Source of the DNA: Kitasatospora paranensis
GTDB taxonomy: Bacteria > Actinomycetota > Actinomycetes > Streptomycetales > Streptomycetaceae
Reading direction: 5' to 3'
Length of the DNA: 64,000 bases
Assembly (NCBI RefSeq): GCF_039544005.1
Contig: NZ_BAABKV010000001.1
Coordinates: 5,394,001 to 5,458,000, forward strand
Shown here one piece after another: positions 1-8,497 of this stretch. The notes beneath the pieces were generated by a model that was given only the letters and a program-made list of their open reading frames with translations, had not been told where the DNA came from and did not search any database. Position 1 is the stretch's first letter. Every line of letters begins with the position of its first letter. The position numbers and the translations under genes are program-made.

Positions 1-398
1 GCTCGTCCGGCCCCGGCGGGCAGTCGGTCAACACCACCGACTCGGCCGTCCGGATCACCCACCTGCCGACCGGTATCGTGGCCTCCTGCCAGAACGAGAA
101 GAGCCAGCTCCAGAACAAGGAGTCGGCGATGCGCATCCTGCGGTCGCGGCTGCTGGCCGCCGCCCAGGAGGAGGCCGAGCGGGAGGCCTCGGACGCGCGC
201 CGCAGCCAGGTCCGCACGGTGGACCGCTCGGAGCGCATCCGCACGTACAACTTCCCGGAGAACCGCATCTCGGACCACCGCACCGGCTACAAGTCGTACA
301 ACCTGGACCAGGTCCTGGACGGCGACCTGAACGCGGTGATCCAGTCCTGCGTGGACGCCGACGCAGCGGCCAAACTGGCCGCCGCCCAGGACAACTGA
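1..398 (+). CDS. prfA: peptide chain release factor 1, C-terminal part (5' truncated)
   Basis: RF1 reads UAA/UAG stop codons in the ribosomal A site and triggers peptide release. The window opens inside the gene; the frame starts at base 3. The catalytic GGQ motif is encoded at 15-23 in the context GPGGQSVNTTDSAVRITH, which is diagnostic for class I release factors. The following charged helix and the tail DHRTGYKSYNLDQVLDGDL match the RF1/RF2 C-terminus. Only about the last 131 residues are present, so codon-recognition residues (PxT in RF1) cannot be seen. The RF1 assignment rests on the tail and on prmC, which methylates the GGQ glutamine, starting 20 bases downstream. Confidence 0.93.
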   Translation, partial: SSGPGGQSVNTTDSAVRITHLPTGIVASCQNEKSQLQNKESAMRILRSRLLAAAQEEAEREASDARRSQVRTVDRSERIRTYNFPENRISDHRTGYKSYNLDQVLDGDLNAVIQSCVDADAAAKLAAAQDN

Positions 399-418
399 GC
401 ACTGAGGGGTCGGGTCGG

Positions 419-1285
419 ATGAACCTGCTGCTCGCCGAGGTGGCCCAGGCCACCCAGCGGTTGGCCGCGGCCGGCGTGCCGTCGCCGCGCTTCGACGCGG
501 AGGAACTCGCGGCGTACATCCACAACGTCAAGCGCAGCCAGCTCCACACCGTGGCCGACGCCGACTTCGACGCCCGCTACTGGGAGGCGATCTCCCGCCG
601 CGAGGCCCGCGAGCCGCTCCAACACATCACCGGGCGGGCGTTCTTCCGCTACCTGGAGCTGGAGGTCGGCCCCGGCGTGTTCGTGCCCCGCCCGGAGACC
701 GAATCGGTCGTCGAGTGGGCCATAAACGCCGTCCGCGACATGGACGTCGCCGAGCCGCTGGTCGTCGACCTGTGCACCGGCTCCGGCGCGATCGCGCTCG
801 CCCTCGCGCAGGAGCTGCCCCGCTCCACCGTGCACGCCTTCGAGCTCGACGAGGGCGCGCTGGCCTACACCCGCCGCAACATCGCCGCCAGCCCCGACCG
901 GGCCCGGGTCACCCTCCACGAGGGCGACGCCACCCGCGCCTTCGAGGGCGAGCCGGGCTGGGACGGCCGCTTCGACCTGGTGATCAGCAACCCGCCGTAC
1001 ATCCCGCTCACCGAGTGGGAGTACGTGGCGCCCGAGGCCCGCGACCACGACCCGCAGATGTCGCTGTTCTCCGGCGAGGACGGCCTGGACACCATCCGCG
1101 GCATCGAGCGGGTCGCCGCCCGGCTGCTGCGGCCCGGCGGCGCGGTCGTGGTCGAGCACGCCGACACCCAGGGCGGCCAGGTGCCGTGGATCTTCCGCGA
1201 GGAGGGCGGCTGGACGGACGCCGCCGACCACCGCGACCTCAACAACCGGCCGCGCTTCGCGACGGCCCGACGCGCTTCGCTCTGA
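419..1285 (+). CDS. prmC: peptide chain release factor N5-glutamine methyltransferase
   Basis: The product is a SAM-dependent methyltransferase that methylates the glutamine of the GGQ motif of release factors. It has 288 residues, the usual family length. The N-terminal helical substrate domain covers about 1-95. The SAM-binding motif VVDLCTGSG is at about 115-123 and the catalytic NPPY is at 191-194. The ATG at 419 follows a G-rich Shine-Dalgarno stretch (gaggggtcggg) and lies 20 bases after the prfA stop, so the two are almost certainly cotranscribed. This prfA-prmC pairing is widespread in bacteria. Confidence 0.95.
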   Translation: MNLLLAEVAQATQRLAAAGVPSPRFDAEELAAYIHNVKRSQLHTVADADFDARYWEAISRREAREPLQHITGRAFFRYLELEVGPGVFVPRPETESVVEWAINAVRDMDVAEPLVVDLCTGSGAIALALAQELPRSTVHAFELDEGALAYTRRNIAASPDRARVTLHEGDATRAFEGEPGWDGRFDLVISNPPYIPLTEWEYVAPEARDHDPQMSLFSGEDGLDTIRGIERVAARLLRPGGAVVVEHADTQGGQVPWIFREEGGWTDAADHRDLNNRPRFATARRASL

Positions 1286-1318
1286 CTTCACTGTGACATC
1301 CGGAAGGGGACGCCACCG

Positions 1319-1966
1319 ATGAGCCGCCGCTACGACTGTGCCGATACCGGGGACCGCGCCACCGGGCTGCGCGAGGCCGCCTCCGCGATCCGCCGCGGCG
1401 AACTCGTCGTGCTGCCGACCGACACCCTGTACGGGGTCGGCGCCGACGCCTTCTCCCCGGAGGCGGTGGCCGCGCTGCTGGACGCCAAGGGCCGGGGCCG
1501 CAACATGCCGTCCCCGGTGCTGGTCGGCTCGCCGACCACGCTGCACGGCCTGGTCACCGACTTCTCCGAGCAGGCGTGGGAGCTCGTCGACGCCTTCTGG
1601 CCCGGCGGCCTCACCCTGGTCGCCCGGCACCAGCCGTCGCTGCGCTGGGACCTCGGCGAGACCCGCGGCACCGTCGCCGTCCGGATGCCGCTGCACCCGG
1701 TCGCCCTGGAGTTGCTGAACGCCACCGGCCCGCTCGCCGTCTCCAGCGCCAACAAGACCGGCGGCCCCTCCCCGGCCACCTGCGACGACGCCGAGTCCCA
1801 GCTCGGCGACAGCATCTCGGTCTACCTGGACGGCGGCCGCGCCGACCACGCCACGGCCTCCACCATCGTCGACGTCACCGGCAAGACCCCCGTGGTGCTG
1901 CGGGCCGGCGCGATCAGCGTCGAGCAGCTGAGGGAGGTCGTCCCGGACCTGGAGGCCGGCAGTTGA
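1319..1966 (+). CDS. L-threonylcarbamoyladenylate synthase (Sua5/YciO/YrdC family)
   Basis: The enzyme makes threonylcarbamoyl-AMP from threonine, bicarbonate and ATP for the t6A37 modification of ANN-decoding tRNAs. It has 215 residues and a single YrdC domain. Visible family motifs are VVLPTDTLYGVGADAFS near the N-terminus, KGRGRNMPSPVLV (the K-x-R nucleotide-binding segment) and the AVSSANKTGG loop. There is no C-terminal Sua5 domain, so it is TsaC-like in size. The ATG follows ggaagggga. The gene sits 33 bases behind prmC and overlaps the next gene, consistent with one operon. Confidence 0.92.
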   Translation: MSRRYDCADTGDRATGLREAASAIRRGELVVLPTDTLYGVGADAFSPEAVAALLDAKGRGRNMPSPVLVGSPTTLHGLVTDFSEQAWELVDAFWPGGLTLVARHQPSLRWDLGETRGTVAVRMPLHPVALELLNATGPLAVSSANKTGGPSPATCDDAESQLGDSISVYLDGGRADHATASTIVDVTGKTPVVLRAGAISVEQLREVVPDLEAGS

Positions 1967-2637
1967 CCGCTGCGTCGCTGCACGCCGCGGGCCCCGGGGC
2001 GGCCCCGTACGCGGCGCTGTCGCCGCGCCCGGTGGACGCCTTCCGGATCCTGTTCGTCTGTACCGGCAACGTGTGCCGCTCGCCCATCGCCGAGCGGCTC
2101 ACCCGGCATGAGCTGGACACCCGTCTCGGCGCCCGCGCCGAGCGGTTCGTCGTCGAGAGCGCCGGCACCTGGGGCCACGAGGGCGCGCCGATGGAGGCGC
2201 ACGCGGCGACCGTGCTGGGCGAGTACGGCGTCGACAGCGCCGGCTTCGCCGGGCGGGAACTGCTCGACGAGCACGTCATCGACGCCGACCTGGTGCTCAC
2301 CGCGACGCTGGACCACCGGGCCCAGGTCATCTCGATGGGCCACAAGGCCGGGCTGCGCACCTTCACCCTGAAGGAGTTCACCCGCCTCGTCCGCCGGATC
2401 GAGCCCAGCACCCTGCCCGACCCGCTGGACGGCGCCCGGCTGCCCGAGCGGGCCCGCGCCCTCGTCCGCTCCGCCGCCGCGCTCCGCGGCTGGCTGTTGG
2501 CGGCCTCGCCCGAGTCGGACGAGGTGGACGACCCGTACGGCGCCCCGATCGGGATGTTCCGCAACTGCGGCGAGGAGATATTCGGGGCGCTGGACCCGGT
2601 GGTCACCGCACTGACGGGCGTGCCCGGGCGGCCGTGA
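1963..2637 (+). CDS. low-molecular-weight protein-tyrosine phosphatase
   Basis: The product is a cytoplasmic phosphotyrosine phosphatase of the arsenate-reductase-like fold. The signature C-X5-R loop CTGNVCRS begins at Cys33, and the late general-acid Asp lies in LPDPLDGA. The start is taken as TTG 1963, whose last two bases are the first two of the upstream TGA (TTGA overlap). GGAGG at 1951-1955 gives an ideal spacing, and no ATG or GTG is better placed. This gives 224 residues, with an N-terminal extension of about 25 residues before the phosphatase fold. The overlap implies translational coupling to the t6A gene. The physiological substrate is not evident. Confidence 0.88.
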   Translation: MTAASLHAAGPGAAPYAALSPRPVDAFRILFVCTGNVCRSPIAERLTRHELDTRLGARAERFVVESAGTWGHEGAPMEAHAATVLGEYGVDSAGFAGRELLDEHVIDADLVLTATLDHRAQVISMGHKAGLRTFTLKEFTRLVRRIEPSTLPDPLDGARLPERARALVRSAAALRGWLLAASPESDEVDDPYGAPIGMFRNCGEEIFGALDPVVTALTGVPGRP

Positions 2638-2881
2638 CCGGCCGGGTGGGGCGTACGGGACGGGTGACGGCGTGCGGGGCCACGGTGCCCCCGGGCGGGC
2701 GCGGCACCGGTGGGGGACTGACGGGAGTTGCGTGGAGGGATGGTGACGGCCCGGTGCCCGGTCGGTGAGCGCCGCCCGCGCACGCATTGACGGACGCCCG
2801 ACCGGCCGCGCGAGCGGGCCCCGGCCACCGCCCCGACCTACGCTGGAGGGACCCAGCCCGCCGCAGCCCGGGAGCACCGCC

Positions 2882-4182
2882 ATGTCCGTCGCCGACACCG
2901 TGCACGCCCCGACCACCCCCAGGCCGCCGCGGGCGGCCGTACGCCCCGTTGGGAGCCCGCCGAGGCGCTGCGCCGCGCGGACCCGCTGATCGCCGACCTG
3001 CTGGCCGCCGAGGCCGAGCGACGCGCGGAGAGCCTCCAGCTGCTCGCCGGCGAGAACCTCACCAGCCCGGCCGTGCTCGCCGCGCTCGGCGGCCCGCTCG
3101 TCGACAAGTACGCCGAGGGGTACCCGGGCCGCCGCCACCACACCGGCTGCGCGCTCGCCGACACCGCCGAACTGCTCGCGGTCGACCGCGCCCGGCAGCT
3201 GTTCGCCGCGCCGCACGCCAACGTCCAGCCCCGCTCCGCCACCTCGGCGATGCTCGCCGCCTACGCGGCGCTGCTGCGGCCCGGTGACACGGTGCTCGCC
3301 ATGTCGCTGGAGCACGGCGGACACCTCAGCTGCGGGTCGCGCGCCAACTTCTCCGGCCGCTGGTTCGACTTCGTCGGCTACGGAGTCCGCGAGGCGGACG
3401 GCCTGGTCGACCTCGACCAGGTCCGCGAACTGGCCCACCGGCACCGCCCCAAGGCGATCATCGCCGGCGGCATCTCCTACCCGCGCCACCTCGACTGGGC
3501 GGCGTTCCGCGCGATCGCCGACGAGGTCGACGCCTACCTGATCGCCTCCGCCGCGCAGGTCACCGGCCTCGTCGCGGCCGGGGTGGCACCCTCCCCGGTG
3601 CCCTACGCGGACGTCACGGTGGCCGCCACCCACAAGCTGATGCGCGGCCCGCGCGGCGGGCTGCTGCTGTGCACCGCCGAACTCGCCGACCGGATCGACC
3701 GCGCGGTGTTCCCGTTCACCCAGGGCGGCGCCGCCATGAACGAGGTGGCGGGCAAGGCCGTGGCGCTCGCCGAGGCGGGCTCCGAGGCCTTCGCGGGCTA
3801 CGTCCGGCGCGCCGTCGACGGAGCCCGGGCCCTGGCCGCCGGGCTGGCCGGCCACGGCGCCCGGCCGTTGACCGGCGGCACCGACACCCACCTCGTCACC
3901 GCCGACGTCGGCCCGCTCGACATCACCGGCGTCGAGGCCGAGCGCCGCTGCGCCGCCGCCGGGCTGATGCTCGGCAAGTGCGCGCTGCCGTACGACCCGG
4001 TGCCGGCCGCCGAGTCCTCCGGGATCCGGCTCGGCACCGGCGCGGTCGCCGCGCAGGGCATGCGGCCCGAGGAGATGGGGGAGCTGGGCGACCTGATCGG
4101 CGCGCTGCTGCGCGGCGGCCCGGACGCCCGGATCACCGGCCGGATCCGGGAGCTGGCCCGGGCGTACGCGGACCGCCGCTGA
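2882..4182 (+). CDS. glyA: serine hydroxymethyltransferase-like PLP enzyme (apparent frameshift near the 5' end)
   Basis: SHMT-family fold-type I PLP enzyme; the family interconverts serine and glycine with tetrahydrofolate. Family blocks are LAGENLTSPAVL, DKYAEGYPGRRHH and the PLP-lysine segment THKLMRGPRGG (lysine codon at 3634-3636). The conserved frame has no start codon between the stop at 2788-2790 and GTG 3073, and GTG 3073 would remove the conserved ENLTS block. ATG 2882, with gggag before it, opens one frame off. Adding one C to the C5 run at 2916-2920 joins the frames into about 433 residues beginning MSVADTVHAPTTPQAAAGG. The catalytic domain diverges from housekeeping GlyA in several motifs, so this may be a second, specialised SHMT. 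Confidence 0.78.
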
Positions 4183-4399
4183 GCCCGCCGCCGGGGCCGT
4201 GGTCGGATCCGCGGCCGGAGCCGTGGAGAATGGCGCGGACGGGGCCGTGGACGGTTCGGGGGCCGCAGGGAGAACCGCGGTGCACACCTCGCCCGTCCCA
4301 CTCAATAAGGTGTGACCGTGGCGACGCACCTCGAATCCCGGACACTCCCGGGAGTACCCTCCGTACTCATCCGTCGGACCGTGACGCAGGAGGTCAGTG

Positions 4400-5773
4400 G
4401 TGCGTGAGTATCTCCTGGTGCTGTTCGTCACCGCGGCCGTGACCTATCTGCTGGTCAGCCCGGTGCGGAAGTTCGCGATCGTGGCCGGCGCCATGCCGCC
4501 CGTCCGGGCCCGCGACGTGCACCGTGAGCCGACCCCGCGCCTCGGCGGCATCGCCATGTTCGGCGGCCTCTGCGCGGGCCTGCTGGTCGCCTCGCAGCTC
4601 ACCACCCTCGGCCGGCTCTTCATCCAGAGCGCGGACGTGCGGGCGCTGCTCTCCGGAGCCGGGATCATGTGGATCCTCGGCGTGCTGGACGACAAGTGGG
4701 GCGTGGACGCCCTGGTGAAGCTCGGCGGGCAGATGATCGCCGCGGGTGTGATGGTCTGGCAGGGTGTGACGGTCATCTCGATCCCGGTGCCCGGCGTCGG
4801 CCCGGTCGCGGTCACCCCGACCCAGGGCATGATCATCTCGGTGGCGCTGGTCGTCGTCATGGTCAACGCGGTGAACTTCATCGACGGCCTGGACGGCCTG
4901 GCCGCGGGCATGGTCTGCATCGCGGCGATCGCCTTCTTCCTGTACTCCTACCGGCTGTGGATCGGGTACGGCGTCAACGACGCCGCCCCGGCCGTGCTGT
5001 TCAGCGCCGTGCTGATCGGCATGTGCCTGGGCTTCCTGCCGCACAACCTGCACCCGGCGCGGATCTTCATGGGCGACTCCGGCTCGATGATGCTCGGCCT
5101 GATGCTCGCCGTCGCCGCGATCTCGATCACCGGGCGCGTCGACCCCGACCTCGTCGCCGCCCGTGCGGGTTCGCAGACCGCCACCGTGCACGCCCTGGTG
5201 CCCACCTACATCCCGCTGCTGCTGCCGCTCACCGTCATCGCCCTGCCGCTGGCCGACCTGCTGCTCGCGGTGGTGCGCCGCACCTGGGCCGGCAAGTCGC
5301 CGTTCGCCGCCGACAAGCAGCACCTGCACCACCGGCTGCTGCTGGTCGGGCACTCGCACAGCCGGGCCGTGCTGATCATGTACTTCTGGGCCGCGCTGAT
5401 CGCCTTCGGCACGGTGGCCTTCTCGGTCACCAACACCGGCCGCACCGTGGTGCTCACCTTCGCCGGGCTCTGCCTGGTCGGCCTGGTGGTGCTGCTGATG
5501 CCGCGCTTCAAGCCGCACGCGCCGCGCGCCGTCCAGGCCATCGTCCCGCCGCGCTACCGCAAGGAGCGGGAGGCCGCCGCCGTGCCGGCGGCGGAGGCCG
5601 CCGAGGCCGTGGGGGCCGCCGCGCGGACGGGCGACGCACCGGCCGCCGAGGAGCAGGTGGAGAACGCCCAGGCGCCCGCCATGGCCGAACTGTCGGCCGC
5701 CGACAAGGCGCTGCTGGGGCGGCTGGGCACCGGCGCCACCGCGGCCGGACCTCGGGGCCGCACCAAGCACTGA
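4400..5773 (+). CDS. MraY-family undecaprenyl-phosphate GlcNAc-1-phosphate transferase (WecA/TagO-like)
   Basis: Integral membrane sugar-1-phosphate transferase that starts lipid-linked cell-wall glycopolymer synthesis (teichoic acid or arabinogalactan-type carrier). There are about ten hydrophobic segments. Catalytic and metal-binding motifs are LDDKWG, NFIDGLDGLAAG and FMGDSGSMMLG, and the cytoplasmic histidine motif is KQHLHHRLLLVGHSH. The start is taken as GTG 4400 because gcaggaggtca places GGAGG 6 bases ahead; GTG 4397 is also in frame. The hydrophilic tail from about residue 390 is Ala/Glu-rich and not part of the family core. It lies just before atpI, as in other actinomycetes. Confidence 0.88.
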   Translation: MREYLLVLFVTAAVTYLLVSPVRKFAIVAGAMPPVRARDVHREPTPRLGGIAMFGGLCAGLLVASQLTTLGRLFIQSADVRALLSGAGIMWILGVLDDKWGVDALVKLGGQMIAAGVMVWQGVTVISIPVPGVGPVAVTPTQGMIISVALVVVMVNAVNFIDGLDGLAAGMVCIAAIAFFLYSYRLWIGYGVNDAAPAVLFSAVLIGMCLGFLPHNLHPARIFMGDSGSMMLGLMLAVAAISITGRVDPDLVAARAGSQTATVHALVPTYIPLLLPLTVIALPLADLLLAVVRRTWAGKSPFAADKQHLHHRLLLVGHSHSRAVLIMYFWAALIAFGTVAFSVTNTGRTVVLTFAGLCLVGLVVLLMPRFKPHAPRAVQAIVPPRYRKEREAAAVPAAEAAEAVGAAARTGDAPAAEEQVENAQAPAMAELSAADKALLGRLGTGATAAGPRGRTKH

Positions 5774-6069
5774 CGGTTGAGCTGACCGGCCGTCAAGAAC
5801 GTTCACCCGTACGGCGGCACCGTTGGGCCGTCGGTGTGACAGGTACCACACGTTCATGGTAAAGCTCTCATCAAATAGTTTGTGATACCGTTCACGAGTA
5901 CCGAGAACACGCCGAAAGACCTCACAGGCGGAGAGCCTCCGCCGTGGTCTGTCTCCCTCGACGGGCTCGCCGTCGTCGGCCGGCCCGCGGCCGTGGTTCT
6001 CGGTGCGGTGTCACCACCGCGCCCCCGCGCCCGTCCCCCCGTACTCGACATGCCGCCGGAGTTGCCGAC
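5774..6069. promoter_or_regulatory. leader region of the atp operon with a CRP-like palindrome
   Basis: This 296-base noncoding stretch precedes atpI and is locally A+T-richer around 5855-5890. It contains TGTGA-taccgt-TCACG at 5881-5896, which fits the CRP/FNR-type TGTGA-N6-TCACA pattern in nine of ten half-site positions. A near-identical copy occurs at 40711-40726. A second weak palindrome, GTGTG-acaggtac-CACAC, lies just upstream. Which regulator binds is inference. Confidence 0.45.
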
Positions 6070-6501
6070 ATGCCGTCCCACGACGCCCGGATCATCCGCG
6101 GCGCCGCAATCCCCACTGCGGTCGCCGGCGTGATTGCTGCCGTGATCTCTTTCGCGGTCGTGGGGACCAAGGGGTTGATCGGCGCGGTCCTCGCGACGCT
6201 GCTCGTGATGGCCTTCTTCAGCTTCGGCCAGGTCGCGCTCGACCGGCTCACCAGGAACAACCCGCAGATCATGATGGCCGCGGCGCTCATGGTCTACACG
6301 ACGCAGATCTTCGCGGTGGCGGTCGTCCTGGCGCTCTTCAAACACACCACGCTCTTCGACACCAAGGTGTTCGGCTTCACGCTGCTCGGCTGCGCGCTGA
6401 TCTGGACAGGCTTCCAGGTGCGCGGCGCCATGAAGGCGAAGATCTACTACGTCGAGCCCGAATCCCGTGACGAGAAGCCCAAATCGGGGCGTCAACCGTG
6501 A
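6070..6501 (+). CDS. atpI: ATP synthase protein I (AtpI-like membrane protein)
   Basis: Small membrane protein of 143 residues encoded first in the atp operon. AtpI proteins assist c-ring assembly or Mg2+ handling. There are four hydrophobic helices, e.g. AAIPTAVAGVIAAVISFAVV and GLIGAVLATLLVMAFFSF, with a charged C-terminus. The ATG at 6070 follows GGAG with a 9-base spacer. Identification relies mainly on position before atpB and on topology, because AtpI sequences are poorly conserved. Confidence 0.8.
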   Translation: MPSHDARIIRGAAIPTAVAGVIAAVISFAVVGTKGLIGAVLATLLVMAFFSFGQVALDRLTRNNPQIMMAAALMVYTTQIFAVAVVLALFKHTTLFDTKVFGFTLLGCALIWTGFQVRGAMKAKIYYVEPESRDEKPKSGRQP

Positions 6502-6782
6502 CGGGGGCCGGCTGTCCCCCTCGCGAGGGGGCGGTGTTTATACCCTCCTGACGGACTGCTATCGTCCGTCCCAACGACGGAGTACGGGAAGTGGCCAGGT
6601 CCCTCCGATCATCGGACGGATCGCCCCCCGACTCCATGAGGTCTTCGAAGATCGCGCGGCAGACATACGCGTCGCGCAGGGTCCGCGAGATATCCAACTA
6701 GTTCCAGTGCCGCTCCGTGGCCCAAGGCCGCGCCGACACACCGAGGTTGCCGTAACCATGCGTCATGACGAAGGAGTCTGTG
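6502..6782. promoter_or_regulatory. atpI-atpB intergenic region with a short palindromic hairpin
   Basis: 281 bases without a convincing gene. A perfect palindrome CCCCCTCGCGAGGGGG lies at 6516-6531, followed by a T-rich patch (gtttatac), which could be an attenuator. An 11-codon open frame (ATG 6758 to TGA 6793) overlaps the atpB start, but nothing shows it is translated. Confidence 0.35.
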
Positions 6783-7592
6783 GTGGGTGCTGAGTACCAG
6801 CTCGCCTCCGAGGCCGGGTGCCACCTGAACTCCGGCTGCGGCTTCCCGGCGCCGGGCCTGAACGAGTTCGACTTCAAGCCGATCTTCACGGTGGGCGGCG
6901 TCGACTTCACCAAGCCGATGCTGCTGTCGATGATCTGCGCTCTGCTGGTCGTCGGGTTCTTCTGGGCCGCGTTCGCCAAGCCGAAGCTGCTGCCCGGCAA
7001 GCTCCAGTTGGTCGGTGAGATCGGCTACGACTTCGTCAAGCGAAGCATCGTGCTGGAGACCATCGGCAAAAAGGGCGAGAAGTACGTCCCGATGCTGGTC
7101 TCGATGTTCTTCTTCGTGTGGATCATGAACATCATGTCCATCATCCCGTTCGCGCAGTTCCCGGTGATGTCGAGGATCGCATTCCCGGTGGGCCTGGCGG
7201 CGGTGGTGTGGATCACCTACATGGGGCTGACCTTCAAGAAGCACGGCTTCGTCGGCGGCATGAAGAACCTCTGCTGGCCGTCGGGCATCCCCGGCTGGGT
7301 CATGTTCATCCTGGTGCCCATCGAGTTCTTCTCGAACATCTTCGTGCGCCCGTTCACCCTCGCGGTCCGAGCGTTCGCGAACATGTTCGCCGGTCACCTG
7401 CTGATCGTGGTCTTCTCGGTCGCCTCCTGGTACCTGCTCAGCCCGAGCATCGGCGCCCTCTACGGCTCGGTGTCGTTCGTGGTCGCCGTCGCGCTGACCG
7501 GCTTCGAGCTGCTGGTCCAGTTCCTGCAGGCCTACATCTTCGTGATGCTGGCCAGCAGCTACATCGCCGGTGCCCTCGAAGAGGCGCACTGA
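6783..7592 (+). CDS. atpB: F1F0 ATP synthase subunit a
   Basis: Membrane subunit forming the proton half-channels against the c-ring. The essential arginine region is seen as LAVRAFANMFAGH, and the last helix contains GFELLVQFLQAYIFVML. The start is uncertain. ATG 6765 has no ribosome-binding site, while aaggag at 6770-6775 is spaced properly for GTG 6783 (269 residues); GTG 6780 is also possible. The motif CGFPAPGLNEFDF near the N-terminus is typical of actinomycete AtpB. It is followed after 81 bases by atpE. Confidence 0.95.
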   Translation: MGAEYQLASEAGCHLNSGCGFPAPGLNEFDFKPIFTVGGVDFTKPMLLSMICALLVVGFFWAAFAKPKLLPGKLQLVGEIGYDFVKRSIVLETIGKKGEKYVPMLVSMFFFVWIMNIMSIIPFAQFPVMSRIAFPVGLAAVVWITYMGLTFKKHGFVGGMKNLCWPSGIPGWVMFILVPIEFFSNIFVRPFTLAVRAFANMFAGHLLIVVFSVASWYLLSPSIGALYGSVSFVVAVALTGFELLVQFLQAYIFVMLASSYIAGALEEAH

Positions 7593-7597
7593 GCCCC

Positions 7598-7613
7598 GCA
7601 GCCCGAAGGCTGC
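7598..7613 (+). other. small hairpin between atpB and atpE
   Basis: GCAGCC-cgaa-GGCTGC forms a 6-bp stem with a four-base loop a few bases after the atpB stop. Short hairpins before atpE are often connected with the higher expression needed for the multicopy c subunit; that role here is inference. Confidence 0.4.
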
Positions 7614-7673
7614 GCCCCGAACTCCCGGTGGCCAACACCCACCGGTTCTCCACCCCGTAAAGGATGAGCTGAG

Positions 7674-7901
7674 ATGTCCGCTCTCGCCGCTGTTTCCGGT
7701 TCCGTCGCTTCCATCGGCTACGGCCTCGCCGCGATCGGCCCCGGCATCGGTGTTGGTCTGATCTTCGGCAACGGTGTGCAGGCCATGGCCCGTCAGCCCG
7801 AGGCTGCCGGCCTGATCCGCTCCAACATGTTCATCGGCTTCGCGCTGACCGAGGCGCTCGCGCTGATCGGCATCGTCATGCCGTTCGTCTACGGCAAGTA
7901 A
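7674..7901 (+). CDS. atpE: F1F0 ATP synthase subunit c
   Basis: Proteolipid of 75 residues forming the rotating c-ring. It has two hydrophobic hairpin helices with the polar loop ARQPE at about 39-43 and the ion-binding Glu60 in GFALTEALALIG. The glycine-rich first helix (AIGPGIGVGLIFG) is as expected. The C-terminus lacks sodium-type ligands, so a proton-driven ring is likely. The ATG follows gatgagctgag. Confidence 0.97.
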   Translation: MSALAAVSGSVASIGYGLAAIGPGIGVGLIFGNGVQAMARQPEAAGLIRSNMFIGFALTEALALIGIVMPFVYGK

Positions 7902-7942
7902 GTCCGGCGCACCGGTAGCCCTTTTCGACGAAAGGTTCTGAT

Positions 7943-8497
7943 ATGAACCCCGGTTTCGCCCTTGCGGCCGAGGAGCAGATGAACCCGCTCCTCCCCGCAT
8001 GGCCCGAGGTCATCATCGGCCTGCTCTGCTTCTTCATCGTCTTCGGTCTTCTCGGCAAGAAGCTCCTCCCCAGCATCGAGAAGGTGCTGTCGGAGCGCCG
8101 GGACGCCATCGAGGGCGGCATGGAGCGCGCGGAAACCGCTCAGGCCGAGGCTCAGGCCCTGCTGGAGCAGTACCGGGCCGAGCTCGCCGAGGCGCGTCAC
8201 GAGGCCGCTCGTATCACCGAGCACGCCCGTGAGCAGGGCGCTGCCCTGATCGCCGAGATGCGCGAGGAGGGCCAGCGCCAGCGCGAGGCCATCGTCGCCG
8301 CCGGCCACGCCCAGATCGAGGCCGACAAGAAGCAGGCGACTGCCGCCCTGCGCCAGGACGTGGGTTCGCTGGCCTCCCAGCTGGCCTCCCGCATCGTGGG
8401 CGAGTCCCTCGAGGACAGCGCTCGCCAGAGCGGCGTGATCGACCGCTTCCTCGACGAGCTCGAGGCCAAGGCCGCCGCCTCGGCGGGTGCCAAGTGA
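7943..8497 (+). CDS. atpF: F1F0 ATP synthase subunit b
   Basis: Peripheral-stalk subunit of 184 residues. One membrane helix at about 21-40 (EVIIGLLCFFIVFGLLGKKL) is followed by a long charged coiled coil rich in Glu, Arg and Ala. The ATG follows a gaaagg-type Shine-Dalgarno. The stop overlaps the atpH start by four bases (GTGA at 8494-8497), implying coupled translation of the stalk subunits. Confidence 0.95.
   Translation: MNPGFALAAEEQMNPLLPAWPEVIIGLLCFFIVFGLLGKKLLPSIEKVLSERRDAIEGGMERAETAQAEAQALLEQYRAELAEARHEAARITEHAREQGAALIAEMREEGQRQREAIVAAGHAQIEADKKQATAALRQDVGSLASQLASRIVGESLEDSARQSGVIDRFLDELEAKAAASAGAK

Noticed and set aside
2916..2920. Programmed -1 ribosomal frameshifting in the SHMT-like gene
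   Set aside because: There is no X-XXY-YYZ slippery heptamer with a downstream pseudoknot, and the same defect appears in nine other unrelated genes, which fits sequence error better.
1822..4431. Open frame of 869 codons on the minus strand opposite the phosphatase and SHMT-like genes
   Set aside because: Shadow of real genes on the + strand; no ribosome-binding site, no motif, Gly/Arg/Ala-rich composition.
6758..6793. 11-codon leader peptide overlapping the atpB start
   Set aside because: No ribosome-binding site and no regulatory codon pattern; it can arise by chance in this frame.
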